NCBI GenBank assembly: GCA_963969595.1 | Contig: OZ018411.1 | Span: 1,242,501-1,306,500 of the forward strand | Source: Neckera pumila | Taxonomy: Eukaryota > Streptophyta > Bryopsida > Hypnales > Neckeraceae | DNA: 64,000 nucleotides | Direction: 5' to 3' | In this document: positions 1-12,715 of the stretch, in pieces | How the letters are laid out: each line of letters starts with the position of its first letter | How positions within the stretch are numbered: position 1 is the stretch's first letter | Program-made: the position numbers and the translations under genes | Notes under the pieces: generated by a model | Seen by the model: the letters and a program-made list of their open reading frames with translations, nothing else | Told to the model about the DNA's origin: nothing | The model's database searches: none

Positions 1-363
1 AATAAAAATTAACTTTTTTTGGATTTTTTTCCCACTAGACTCTCAACTCAATTCTCCACCATACAAATTAAAAGCTCAAAACTTTATAGTGCAAAACATT
101 TAAGTTAAAAATGTTCAAAGTCAAAAAATCTAGTTCCGTAATGTGTTGAAAAACTTGTTTTTTTCACTTTAAACGCAGATATCTTGCAATTTGCGCGGTC
201 ATGAATTCTAAATTTTGTTCCACATATTGTCATACTAGTTAGGTAAAAGATCTATGGTTAGATGTGCAAAAAGAACTATTTTCAATTTTTTTACTCTTTG
301 CTACAAAAATGGCAGTTTTGAGTGTTTTTTGCAGAAAAATGGCCTTGGTCCTTTAAGGGTTAA
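1..363 (+). mobile_element. Right part of a TTAA-bounded non-autonomous element (copy A)
   Basis: The window opens inside this element. Its sequence, including the segments around 'agctcaaaac', 'cgcagatatcttgcaat' and 'atggcagtttt', matches 30940-31316 closely and in the same order. It ends with CCTTTAAGGGTTAA, the same end as the complete copy at 30383-31316 (CTTTAGGGGTTAA). There is no coding potential. The family is discussed at the complete copy. Confidence 0.7.
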
Positions 364-901
364 CCATGTATGATCCAACATGTTATGAGCTTTTGCCTTG
401 AAATTGATTCTCATCATTTGTAATAATGAATGCCTAATGTGAAACAAACAAAGCCATAAGTGACTAAACTACAAATGCTACAAGTCTTCCTTTATTGCAA
501 AATACTTGTTTTAACAACGTTTTAACCTATTGCACTGCAACCATATTACTACTGATGGCCTACAGTTTAAATTAACCTATCCATATAACAACAAGACCCA
601 TATTTATGACAACTAGCCATGGCTCTTTTATCAACTCCAAAGAAAAGAAAAGATATATCCCCTCCGACTCCAAATGATCTTTTGTTTGCTCTTAGTATTT
701 TAGATCCAAGATGGTCTTTTGGTTGTATATTGTGATTGGACAATAGGAGTACATTGAACTCTACTTACAATTCAAAACAAGTTGAAATAACATTATTTCT
801 AGCCTTAATCTCGAACATTTTGTCCAACCGGAAGATCATTTCGGGCCGGAAGGAATATTATTTGCCATGTTTGATTAAATTAATTAAAAAAAATTAAAAA
901 A

Positions 902-945
<44 letters not shown>

Positions 946-1369
946 ATTTAGAATATGATAGGAGATGACACAAAATATAGAACTGACCACCATCAAAATC
1001 CAAAAAAAAAATTACATTTCTCTATGGGTAGGATGAAGAGGTCAGTTTTACATTTTACATTTCCTCCGTCCTGGCTATTGATGTGATGAAGCTTTGCCGC
1101 GCTACAGTACAGTAGTGGAGATGCTCGAAGCTCTAGTTTCTGGTGAAGGGAAGTGGCTCGTTGCAGCGATTGCTGCGCAGAAAGCCCGACCCAGCTCCGA
1201 TCGCCGAATCGCCGTTTTTCTTCAATTTCATCAGCGTTTTCGAATGATTTTCAGTTACCAATTTCTTCGCTGTCTCTAATTTTTTGGGTCTATTGCGCTT
1301 GTATTGCATCATTCCGTGGTTGATGAGAGGAGCTTGGGAGAATTGTAAGAATTGTACGGCAGAGAAAGG
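364..1369. other. Intergenic DNA and presumed SKI3 promoter and 5' leader
   Basis: AT-rich, without a convincing ORF up to about 1030. It includes a (TA)n microsatellite at 911-941. From about 1050 the base composition becomes balanced, which marks the likely promoter and 5' untranslated region of the SKI3 gene. An open frame from 1094 to 1279 has no recognisable product and is most likely leader sequence. No clear TATA box was identified. Confidence 0.5.
911..941. repeat. (TA)n microsatellite
   Basis: About 15 uninterrupted TA units inside AT-rich DNA upstream of the SKI3 gene. Confidence 0.95.
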
Positions 1370-4300
1370 ATGGTGGACGCTATCAACCAAGCTGCGGTGC
1401 TGCGAGCAGCCGAGCAATTTTTGGTGCAGAAGAATTATTCCGAGGTCGTGAAGTGTTGTAAGCAGGTCTTGAAACAGGACCGATCGAGCTATGGCGCCTA
1501 CGTGCTCTTGGCCAGAGCGCTCCAGGGTACCAATCACTTCCCGCAAGCCCAGGCGGCTCTTCGCAAAGCTGTGGAGACGGATAGGTCGTCTCTTCCGGCT
1601 TGGCTGGTAAGCGGAATCAGCCTCGTAAAATTTCTTGTTAAAGTTTCACTCTTTGAGTCGCCAGTGGCTTCCAAAGTATGGATTACCTTTTACAAGCATC
1701 TTCGCACTTGAAAGAAGGCCTTGGGCGTTGTCGAATCTTTTGCTGAGCTTGTTGCTCATTAAATTATTTTGCAATTCAACTCAATTTGCTGAGCTTGTTG
1801 TTCATGAATTAAACTCAAGCTCCTGATTTAACCAGAAAAGTACTGGAGAACACACAATGCACCTGTGGAAAAGTGCCACTCATAGTTTCAGGGTTTAGTT
1901 AGACCACTCCTGCACGGCCGAAAGCAGCTGCATGGCCATATGGTTTCATACTCCGGATTTAATGTCAGAATCTAACTTCAGAGGTCGCATCCTAGGGTTT
2001 CTCTTCGAAAGAGTTGCACAGGTTGCTCAGCATTGCAATTCTGGATTTAAGGTTGAAGATTTTAGAAACCCTGATTGTTTAAGCTCCATTATGGCAACCA
2101 AGAGGCACGTCGTGATTTACTTCTTTTTGTTCATAATTGATATGGATATAAATTTTAATAACACAGCAGTACTACCCGCTCGTTAATTCGGAAATACAGT
2201 AACTCTGTTTGTGGTCGTCAGCTGATCGATGTAGTGTTGATAATGCCTGCATAGGCTGTGGATCATGGATTTCTTAAAAATTTAAAGTTTATAGGGCTAG
2301 TCGTGGAAACATTCTCTCTCACAGATCTGGCATTTTCTCTACTACAGGTACTCATGGATCTTCATGAAGCGTCTGGAGAGTTTGAGAAGTTTGTAGAAGC
2401 TTGTAAAAATGCGATGCAGATCACTCAGGCCTCTGATGACATGAAGAGTCATGCATCCTGCACAGAGAGGTTGGCGTCTGCATTTGCTAAAGCTGAACGC
2501 CATGAAGAAGCACTAGGTGCTTGGCTGGAGTTGTCGAAAAATGTCAACACCGTGACACCAGACGTACAATTGAGGGCTCTTTGTGGTGTGGTCGATGCCC
2601 AGGCTGCATTGCTCGATTTGGCAATGCAGCAAGAGAAAGAAAAGCCCTCTGATGTTCCTAGAGGCGTGTGCAGTGTGAAGTCCTTACGGAAGGACTTGGA
2701 GGCAAACCTTCAGATTGCACTCCAACAGCCTGGTTTTCATGTTGAGCGCCATAATGCACTGCTACTGGATCTCCTCCTTCAAACAGCGGGAGAATCTAGA
2801 GGTTTGTGATCATTCTTAAAGGCCACTGTGTGTCTGGGTGGTGGTGCAAGAAATCAATCTTTGGGCATTCAACGTTGAACAATTTCACTATGTAAAGAAA
2901 TTTAATTACTGGTTAATTTGCAGGAGAGGACTCTCGGATTCGACTATTGCAGCAGGCTATTGCAACAGCTTCATCATCCAATGTTGCAATTGCTTTCGAA
3001 GTGGCTCTTATGTTCTGTGAGGAAGACAATTCGGATTTCTTATTCCAAAGCCTGGATAATGCTAAAGATATGAACAAGGGGCCCTCTTACTACAGATTCA
3101 GACTTGGTTTGCGGCTTGCACACCTATATCCATCTCATAGTCTTGCCCTTGCTACGATTGCATTTTTATCACAGAGCAGGTCTGATTTTATTCCACATCA
3201 TTCCACTTTTCGAATCAAACTGATTGGCAATATTTTCCAAGAATCTCCAGTTGTTTGCATCTGATGAGCAATGTGCTCAACAGATCCAGTACTAAGTTTT
3301 GGGTGCTAGTCATGTGCTTGACGTAGGAATTCTCACTTAAGTTTTTGAGTGTGTACTGAAGCACAATGTTGATATGTTTTCATGGAGTCGACAGCAAGTA
3401 TGAACTCTTTTTCCAATACCGTACGGGGGTTTGTTAGACACGGGCAAGGGCTAAGTGGAACTAGATAATGTATCTAAGGATTTTTCTGGTTTCATCTTAC
3501 AGTGCTGATCGCAAGAAGATCTTGTGCGAGAAATCTCTTCGAGTTGATAACACATGTGTGGTCGGGTGAGTGCCTTAGCCTTACATATACTTCATCTGGG
3601 TAACAATTGTATTAAGAGAATGTGTTCCGTAACCATGAGAATGTTGCAGGTGGCAGTTATTGGCCGATCTGCAAATTGCAGAAGGTGCATATAGTGGTGC
3701 CGCTGAAAGTGTGAAGCGAGGGTTTCAAGCACTGGAGGTGTGGAGATCAAAGTATGGTCTACAGCTTTTTGCTAAAGAGCTACGTCTACACCTTATACAG
3801 GGACATATTCATCTTGCCACGAAAAACTACGAAGGTGCGGAAAGACTTTATCAGTTTGTATTGGAGGTGAGCTTCTTCTAGCCAATCATCTCCAATAGTC
3901 TACGTTTGATGTGATAGGTGCAACGGGTTCTCATTATACGTTTTGCATTCTTATCAGGGTGCACACAAGTTGGCTGGCAGAGAAGCTCAAGAGTTGGAAT
4001 CTGCTGCACTTGAGGTACAACATGTTTGGTGTATCATCGCCTACTGGGTTTATTAGCTGATTCAATGTTGATTTAACCTTTATCCTTTATATGAACAGAC
4101 ATATACCTTTTGTTTGCACGTGGTACCAAACTTCAAAAGGGGATCTCCCCTTGGATTCGATCTGCACTATTGGGGCAGTATAGGTGCTTTTGGTGAATGT
4201 TGTTCGTGTCTGCTTTACAGCGTGCTGTGCTGTTGATCCGTATTATATGCAGGGAAGGGTGAAGGTAGCCATTGGACAAGACAACTTGAAAGAAACTGAA

Positions 4301-7300
4301 ACCAGACTAGAGGATCTTTTGTCGTTTGACGGTAGTAACCATTGGGCTCTATCAGAGCAAGGCTGGTTGGTCTTCAAGAATGGTAACATAGAAAATGCTG
4401 CGCGCCTACTGGAGCAAGCTGTGGAGATATGTGGAGACAAATCTACGTACCACCGTCGTCTGGTATGTTTTGCAGTTTTTTTCCTAGAGTTACCTGTTGA
4501 AGATTTATGGAAGCTTTAGACGAGTGTTGAACAACAGCAGGCATATTTCGAAATGCAAGTTTCTCTGATCAGCTTATTCTACGGTTCCTAAAATGCTTGT
4601 AAAATTGCAGGGCTTGGTATATTGGGAGATTGGTGAGCGATCAGGTAAGGAACGAGCAGTGGCACAGTTGGTGGAAGCTGCAAGGCTGGATCCGAGAGAG
4701 GCAATTGTTTTTCGTTATCTAGGCCACTATTATAATCAGATAGCTGGTGATACACGGCGAGCTGCCCGGTCCTACCAGAAAGCAATCACTCTCGATCCTG
4801 AAGATGCAGAGGCTGGGGTAAGCTACACTTGCCTGGTACCTTACAAAAGTAATATTTTCACTATGCCTGAATTGGCTGGTCTTGCCTACGAATAGTTACA
4901 TTTTAGCTGTCGGACATTCTCTTAGATCTAGTCTACCGTGTTTTTTATTATATTACATCAATACGTACTCAGTATAGAGGTGTTAAATTGGCTCTAGGAA
5001 GCTCTTTGTAATCTGCTGGAACAAGGAGGGCAAATTGTGTTGGAAGGTGCCATATGTCGAGAAGCCTCTCAACATTCGCCTCGAGCTTATTGGGCATGGC
5101 GTCGACTTGGATTTATTCAGGTATACAGTGCTCTTAGTTTGAACTTGTGGAATTCCTGTTACTCGTATATCATGGTGCTCTAATAGATTTTAGGGTTTGT
5201 GTACGCTGTTACGTAGTATTGAGGAGTCTGCGTTCATCCTGGAGACTTTTAATTTCTACAAGCATTGAATTGGCAATTGAGCGTAGGTGGACTGTTTCAA
5301 GAATGACTATTGTCACATGTGCGGGAAGTTTAGATATGATGCGCAATTCTAATTGACATGAAATGTGGTCTCTCTGAAAGGTGCAAGCAAAGCAATGGTC
5401 AGAATCGGTGGCAAACTTGCAGCATGCACTTCGAGGCTATAGCTCAGATGGATCTCTGTGGGAGGTATCGCATCAGAACCTATGATGAGTACCGTCTTTG
5501 TTTCTACTCTGAGAATATATGTAAGTTATCATGTTTGCTGATTTTCATCTCAAAAGAACCGTCTCACGGGTTAATCGCTGTGTTTGCAGGCATTGGGGTT
5601 GGCTTATCAACACCTTGGTATGCTGACTGCCGCTTTAAAGGTGATTTACTCATCTCATTTAACTACATTGCAATAATCAGATGGTCTAATTTGTGACCAT
5701 CTAATTTGTGACCATAATTGTAAACTTCTTTGGTCTCGTTGCAGGCATATGAACGGGTTGTAGCTCTGGGATATACATCTCCAACATTTTCTTTGCTCCA
5801 GAGTGGCATCATTCTCCTGTCACTTGCATCATATTCGCAGGTTTGCCCCTTGTGTTCTTGTTGTGCTGGCTTATGTAGCAAAGAAATCTCCATTTTTTTC
5901 TGAACATGCTTAAGCAGGCAATGCTGAGGCTTTGTGATGTGTCTTGCGTGCAGGCTATTGACATGTTCCGAAATGCTGCTGAGAAGTTTCCCGGAAATGT
6001 GGTTGCACAGTGTGGTCTTGCATCTGCACTTTTAGGTCGTGCTCGTCAGTGCACAGGTGTTGGGGCCTTAGCTTGGGCTGCGACCCTTTTACAGGTATTG
6101 TCATGTACAGCCTTCGTGTGTTAAGTTGAATGTAAATTTCTTCTAATTTTTTCCTCATTATTGATGAAGGTAAGAGGTACTTCAAGACTATCCTATTTAG
6201 TGATATATGCCTGTTTATTCCAGGAAGCTGCGGATGTTGCGCACCAATGTACAGTAAGTGATGGTACAGTTGCAGCTGGTTGGAAGTTGTTGGGGGACAT
6301 CGAGGTACGTATTACATTCACTGGAATCTAATACCGCCGGCATTATCGTATTTTGACTTCTGGTGCCACTATTAATTTAACGGAATACAAAGGGTGATGG
6401 TAGAGTCAGTAATTTATTTTCTGTGCCTTTCTTCTGTCATGCATTCAAGAGATTTGATTCTCATTTTGCTTCCTTTAATTTTTTGGGGATCTCTTACACA
6501 ATTTTTTTGGAGGCAGGTTGCATATGCTCAAATACTGCCTTGTGATGTCATGGAGTCTACATTGGATGAAAGTGGAAATTTCAACCCACAAGTAGCAGCG
6601 TCCTTTCAGCGCAAAGTTGTTCAGTGGTACCAGCAGCGTAACGCTGCTAGCAAACGAGCAGAGCGTGCATACCTTCACTTACTTCACATATGTCCTCAAG
6701 AAGGCAGTGTATACGGCGATCTTGCCATGGCCAGGAAGCTTGACCTCTCGTTAGACCAGAATGTCCCAGAGACCACATCAGTAAGGTATATGGTCAAACC
6801 CCCACTAACACCACCACCACCATTGAACTCTATGCGTGCTGCGGTAGACCATAGATTGAATTTCTAACCTTCCTTTTTTCGCTCTCATCAGCAGGTTGGA
6901 CCCAGAAATAGCTGTTCTATCAGGATTGCGCTTGGATGCTACAGATGCAGACCTCTGGTTCATATTTGGCGTCTTGGCTCGACATAAAGCTCTTAAACAA
7001 CATGCTTTCATTCAGGCCCTTCGGTTGGATGCTTATCATTCCAATACTTGGGCTCACCTAGGGCAGGTTTGCACTTTCTTCTTCATGTTAATTCCAATTT
7101 CAAATATGATCTAGAAGCCCATGAGGTGAACCAGAAGGTTGCTTGGTCTTTTTGTGGACTGATCGATATGGTAATTTTTGTGTATGGAAACAGCTTTACC
7201 TGTTGGAGAGGGAACTTGAGCTAGCAAAGCAGGCCTTTGATAGATCTCGAAGTGCTGATCCGACGCTGAGTCTTCCTTGGGCAGGAATGGCCTTTCTTCA

Positions 7301-10300
7301 CAGCCTTGGTGACGGGTAATTCTTTGCTTTTAGACTTTGCTTTCTAAATTTAGGAAGAATTTTGAGGCCATATGTGCCAAACTGATATGTAGTGTGGCGG
7401 ACTCAGTAGGAACTTCCTGTCCGGAGTGGACATTAAATACATGTACTAGTTTCTTATCAATTTTGTTTATTGCTTCTCTGCAGAAAGGAGATGGACGAAG
7501 CCTTTGCTAGTTGTTTGTATTCTGTGCATTTATCACCAGTAAGTGGTAACTATTTATTCAGATTCAAGACTTCAATTGAAGACTGCTCTGTAACTATCTA
7601 CGCGTCATTAAACTCAGAAATGTGACTTGTAAATGTAGCATTTTACCTTGTAACTGACTACTGAATTGTTTTAATGCTGGAGCAGGTCACGCAGGTTCAG
7701 CTTGGCCTTGCAAGACTGGCTGAGCGAACCCATCACCTACATTCAGCACAGGTGCTGAACAATAGAAAATCCGTAAACCTTCATTTTTGCTGTGTGGTTA
7801 ATAGCTAATAGTGTTATATCTATATGACGTGTGTTGCACAGAATTTTTTGTAGGTTGCAATTATTGGCACATTTTTACGTACACTTGCGTCTGATCTTCA
7901 TGATTTGAAACAGGTATATGCTGCTACAGCGCAGTGTGTGCAAAGAGCTCCTTTATGTGTGGAAGCGCTCAATCTTAAGGGACTCGTTTGCGAGTCTCGT
8001 GGGAGCCTTTCAACTGCAATTATTGCTTTTCAGCTGGCAGAGTACTTTGTGAAGCAAGGATCTAGAGAGATGAATTCATCAGCTGCAAAGCGAAGGAATT
8101 TCATTTTGTTGAATCTTGCGAGAGTCTTATGTAAAGTGAGTCATTATTTGGACACTTCTTATGCCTGAAGATACTGTGTGCCTGGATTTTGGGGCTTAAC
8201 AATCAAACCTCTGTCTATCGTGGTCTCTGACATGGATCCATCTGTGAAGGGTTTGCATCTTGTGCTTTACTTACGAATGTAAACATCCTCCATTTGCAGG
8301 CTGGCAGAGCAGATGATGCAGTTCAAGTGTATGAGATGCTTGCAGCTTCAGGTACAAGACATTCTCCTGAGGGGATTGTGAGGTCCTTCGCTTTATCTTC
8401 TGTTAGCATTCTATTGTCGCGGAATTTGGTTTTCTGGTAGATAATTGTTGGATACTTAAGAGTTCTCTGGGAACGAGAGAGCTTTTCGATTTTATCAGTT
8501 CAGAAGTGTTGACATCTATTTATCTCTATGCTGTCCCTTCGAGTGCTGTTAAACCTTTGCAATGAAATTGAACACGTTGTGGTTTTGGTGAATTTCTTTT
8601 CTGTAACCAACGAAATGTGCAAACACTTAAGTACGCAAGCTCACGGTTTTATGCTACTCTTTTAAATAGGCGCATTACTAGAGGAGCCAGAGGCAATGCG
8701 AAGCTATGCTGCGGCAGCATGGCTGGCAAATCAGAGAGAGTTGGCAGCCGCAATCGCAAAGCAAGCTGTAGAACTGAATGGAGACCCTACTGCTTTTATA
8801 CTCTATTTCAGAATGATGTACTGGCTTTCAGGGCCTATGATGGTCTTGGAGGAGATACGAAGGGCCAGTAGGGACCTATTTCATAATATGATATTTGGTT
8901 GTACTGCTCTGGCTATGGGTGTAGCAGCGGACCACCAGCAGTCTGTAGCTGGTGTCTTAAATAGGTGTAATTTATTCTTTGACCATGAAAGAGGCCCTCA
9001 GGCGCATCAATTAGTAGCTGCGTGGAAACAGGTATCAAATTTTATTATTTAGCTCTTCAAATGTGAAGTCTTTTATGAGAGGTCAACTCTGGACTTTGAG
9101 ATAGCACGGCAGATTACATGAATTTAGTTTGCATTAATGGTGGAGGGCCCATCAGTTGGTAGGCTGTATATTTGTCTCTGTTGACCTGCATTATTGTAAT
9201 TGGCAGGGCAAGCACGAGGAAGGGCATTTATACTCTAGTACAGCTGATGGCTTGCTGAAGGCTCTGCATTCATTTCCGGAAAGCCTCTCAATACGGTATA
9301 TATTTTGGATAGAGATGTTTTTTCTTCGAAACTATATCGTATTTTGAATAATTAGTCTTTAAGGAAGCGGAACGGCCCAAACTCCTTTAATTCACTGTTA
9401 GCTGTCTGTTGATTGCATTCTAATTTTGGGATTCCTTCGGTATGATACACATCTTACATCATTTCGTCTTGCTCTGCGGTTTATATATGGACTTGCTTTA
9501 CTGGTGACAGGTCCAAACTCGGTGAGGAGCTTACGGGAAGCACCTATGGTAATTGTGCAAATCTGGCTCTGAGATGTTGCAATGTACCGGTTCCAGTACC
9601 AACTTCTCAAGAAGAAGTGTGTATGAGTTTGGTGGCTGTCTTAATGGCTGATTCAGTTGATGCCACATCTGCACTTCCAAAACTAGTTCGGTATGACGTT
9701 TGTTGCGGCTCTCTTCTCTTTTCATTAAGCAGGAACTGTGAACATCTGCAACTGATAATCGTGCATGTCCCTTTCTTCCCAGATTTTCGCAATTTTCCCC
9801 CCGACCCGTTATTTGAGTTCCAATTTTCGCTCCATTTCACTGCATAGTGGTCCCTCTCAATATAAATGTTCGTTCAGTGTGGTGTATCCTTCTTGCCTCT
9901 TTCTTTGCACTGTTTCAAGTACTAACTCACACTTTTGAATTTGTCTTTCACAGGTGGGTGCACACGGAGCCTTGGAACCAAATGGCAAGAGCTAGTTTGG
10001 TGCTCGCATTACAGCAGGCGCAGAAGCCAAATGCACATCTTGCGATTGGTCATCTTGTACCTACACAGCCAATGTCAAACCCTGACATGAATAATGTACT
10101 TTCAGTATGTGTCTCTAATGCAGCTTTAGAGCGTGGTGATACTGCATCTGCTTTGCTATACGCAAAGGCTGCATGTTTCTTAAGCGGGTCACCGGAGTGT
10201 AGATTCGTCGTCAGCTTTCAGCTGGCACGTTGCTACCTCGTAACCCAGAATTTTCCGCTTCTTCGAGTGGAAGTAAAAAAGTCTCGACAAAATCTGAAGC

Positions 10301-11234
10301 CTGATGATGTTTTGGGCCACTTAAAGATGTTTGAAATGGAGGAGAAGTTGGAAGGACCAAAAGAGATGCAGAATTCCAGTTTTGAGCGTGCTATTGGGCT
10401 GAAAGGTGCAACCAATCCGAAGGTGTGGAACTCTTTATTGCATCTTACTAAAGCGCAGGGACTTCTGCAAATGGGAGACTACATTTCTGCTGAGAAATCT
10501 GCTGGTCAGGCTTTTGCTGTTCATCCGGAATCTGCTCCTCTTCATCTTTTCCACGGTACGAAGAAAGCATTGCACCAGAAGTGCTTTTTGGTTTAGTTGA
10601 TGCACATTCTAATAGCGAATGTCAAATGCACCAGTGATTTTCATAGAATCTCATGTGGTGCTCTCTATGCGTATGATGCAGGTGCAATTTGCCTCGCGCT
10701 TTCTAACTTGGGAGGCTACACAGAGCACCTAGCTTCAGCTGCTCGTAGTTTGAGCAAGGCTATATCACAAGGAGGCCCTTCAGAGATTTCGGTTGCGGGT
10801 GTCCTGCTGGCACAGGCTGAACTTAGGAAAGCGAATAGTCGCAGCAAGAATGCTCATAAGTGGGTTCAATTGTCTTGGAAAAACTGGCCTGCAGGTATTC
10901 CCTCAATGTAAATTTACTCCAGCACGGTCTTGGATGCTGATTAGAGTTGAGTCGGATGCTCCTAGAATGTAATTTAGATTAATTGGCATTAATAGTTATG
11001 GCCTCGATCTAAAAATATTGTCCAAAATTGACGTGACTTCTGACTTCAGCTTCTTGAATTTTTGTTGCAGAGGGTAGACCTGGAGAGTTGTATTATCAGA
11101 TGGGGTTGCTTGCTGAACAGTTCGAGGATGCAAGCACTCATGCTTCAGGGTCGTTGCAAAGGAAGAAATTATGGATGCAAAGAGCTGTGCACGAGAACCC
11201 AGCTTGTTCTCGCTATTGGGCTGCCATACATTAG
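1370..11234 (+). CDS. SKI3: SKI3/TTC37-like TPR subunit of the Ski complex (27 exons)
   Basis: SKI3 is the tetratricopeptide scaffold of the cytoplasmic SKI2-SKI3-SKI8 complex, which feeds mRNA to the exosome for 3'-5' decay. Exons read by splice site and frame: 1370-1606, 2348-2801, 2924-3179, 3503-3565, 3650-3866, 3958-4014, 4253-4462, 4611-4817, 4998-5120, 5381-5464, 5590-5640, 5745-5840, 5954-6094, 6224-6304, 6517-6785, 6895-7066, 7194-7315, 7484-7538, 7686-7751, 7914-8135, 8300-8351, 8670-9031, 9207-9295, 9511-9690, 9954-10555, 10682-10894, 11071-11234. They sum to 1615 codons with no stop. Helical TPR repeats run throughout, for example ALRLDAYHSNTWAHLGQ and SYQKAITLDPEDAEAG. The N-terminus (AEQFLVQKNYSEVVKCCKQV) and the WVHTEPWNQ motif near residue 1290 resemble animal TTC37. 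ATG 1370 is the first in-frame Met. By comparison with TTC37, about 20 residues are missing between exons 1 and 2, so a short exon in 1607-2347 may be missed (exon 2 could also start at 2295). Another may lie in 4015-4252. Confidence 0.9.
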
Positions 11235-12507
11235 CGCTCTCGTCTGCAGCTTTTTTCTGTACATTTTATTTTTGTATTCATGTAAATGCAATTTTTTTGA
11301 ATGCAATTGTTATGCAATTTTTTTGAATATAATACCCATGTTGACTTTGTCTAGATGTCTCTCAGAGTTAAGTGTGTACTTTGATCTTGTAGGAGCATGT
11401 GCGACAACTCTGCTGCAAATGACCAAAATAAAGCACATGACAGTCTCAGTCGATCAGGGTCTGACTGTATTTTGACCTGCCGCATGTGTCGTAGAGGCAT
11501 CTCATCAAAATCTCGTCACTTTGTTTGACATAAGGTAGAATGATTTTGATTTTGGTGAATTTTCAATGTCAAGACTTGAAGAAACCTTAAAGTGTCATAG
11601 AGGTGTATCTTTGAATTGTCTTCAAAATGCACAAAATATCATTTACTAGAGCATGGACACCCATAATCACCACTTACTGCAAGTAAGCAAAAAATGATTG
11701 AAATTTGGATGAAGGTATGACGTGTGTATTAGCAAAGAAGGTAGACATAGTCTAACCCGACCCCTTCCCAAAGTTGACCCCTAGAAAAGACCCTAAAACC
11801 GTTGGCGGGTTTGCCTATATCTGGGTTGTTTAAATTCCTGGACCGTGAGTTCAGTGGCATGAACAGGTAAAGGAACCCTTGTCGTCATGCTTGGGGTGGT
11901 TTGGTAACGGGAATGCGGCGTCGCAGTACGGAAAAGCCAGGGGGTATTTAGGGTCTTGCTGAGTTTCAAAAGTAAGCATTTAGACACCTACCATGAAAGT
12001 TTTGAAACTCACCAACTAGCTCTGAGAACAAGAAATTTGATGCAATCAACCAGAGTCTGCATTCTCTTGCCTGCATTGCGGTTTCATGTAGGCGGAATTC
12101 TCAGACTCTAGAACAGAGCCCTAGCTACAGCTAAATGGACATTTGGTGCAACACTGGGCACCTCACAGTTGCCATTCTATTAATTAATCTCAAGTGCCCA
12201 AGAGCATCCTTTACGTGCAGTGATACGTACGAAAACATGAACATGTATGTACTAATTTAAAAACAAGGAGAAATGAGAAACTGATCGTTTTCCCCAAAAT
12301 CCAAGTTTTTTTTCGTCACTGAAACAATGATTTCTTTGCAGAGCATTATAATACAAAAATAGGATGGTTAACAATTATCTCTAATCTAAAAGCGACCCCT
12401 AGGCGTTAACTGCTCAAGGGGGAAGATATCGGATTTTTCAATATAGAGTTGTCTTCCATTTAAATTTGGAATGCATAGGTGCTCTAAAAGTGTCCTCATT
12501 ATAATTA
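11235..12507. other. SKI3 3' region and intergenic DNA
   Basis: Non-coding. A canonical AATAAA lies at 11427-11432, about 190 bases after the SKI3 stop, and is a plausible poly(A) signal. A 17-base segment, ATGCAATTTTTTTGAAT, is repeated at 11286-11302 and 11312-11328 in the presumed 3' UTR. From 11500 to 12507 I see no gene; a minus-strand open frame at 11793-11987 looks random. Confidence 0.5.
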
Positions 12508-12715
12508 CATTAGAAGAAAATTGTGTTGGATCCCACAAAACCATGTGGGATTGGTTTTGTTGAGTTTCTAGTTTCCAATGTAAAATCCTGCATTGAATTG
12601 CATTGGAATGTGTTAGAATGCATTTTCCAACACAAAATTTTGCATTAGAAACTAGAAATTCAACAAAACCAATCGCACATGGTTTTGTGAGATCCAACGC
12701 AATTTTCTTCTAGTA
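12508..12715. mobile_element. Foldback CACTA-type MITE, about 208 bp
   Basis: The two ends are long inverted repeats of each other. The left begins CATTAGAAGAAAATTG and the right ends CAATTTTCTTCTAGTA, and the complementarity continues inward for roughly 90 bases (GGATC, CACAAAACCATGTG, GGTTTTGTTGA, TTTCTAGTTTC blocks in both arms). The 3 bases just outside each end are TTA and TTA, a 3-bp target duplication typical of the CACTA (En/Spm) superfamily, and CATTA/TAGTA are one-base variants of the CACTA/TAGTG end. There is no ORF, so it would need a transposase from elsewhere. A transcript would fold into a nearly complete hairpin. Confidence 0.8.

Noticed and set aside
1094..1546. Small ORFs before and antisense to SKI3 exon 1
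   Set aside because: The minus-strand frame is a shadow of exon 1; the plus-strand one lies in the leader and shows no conserved features.
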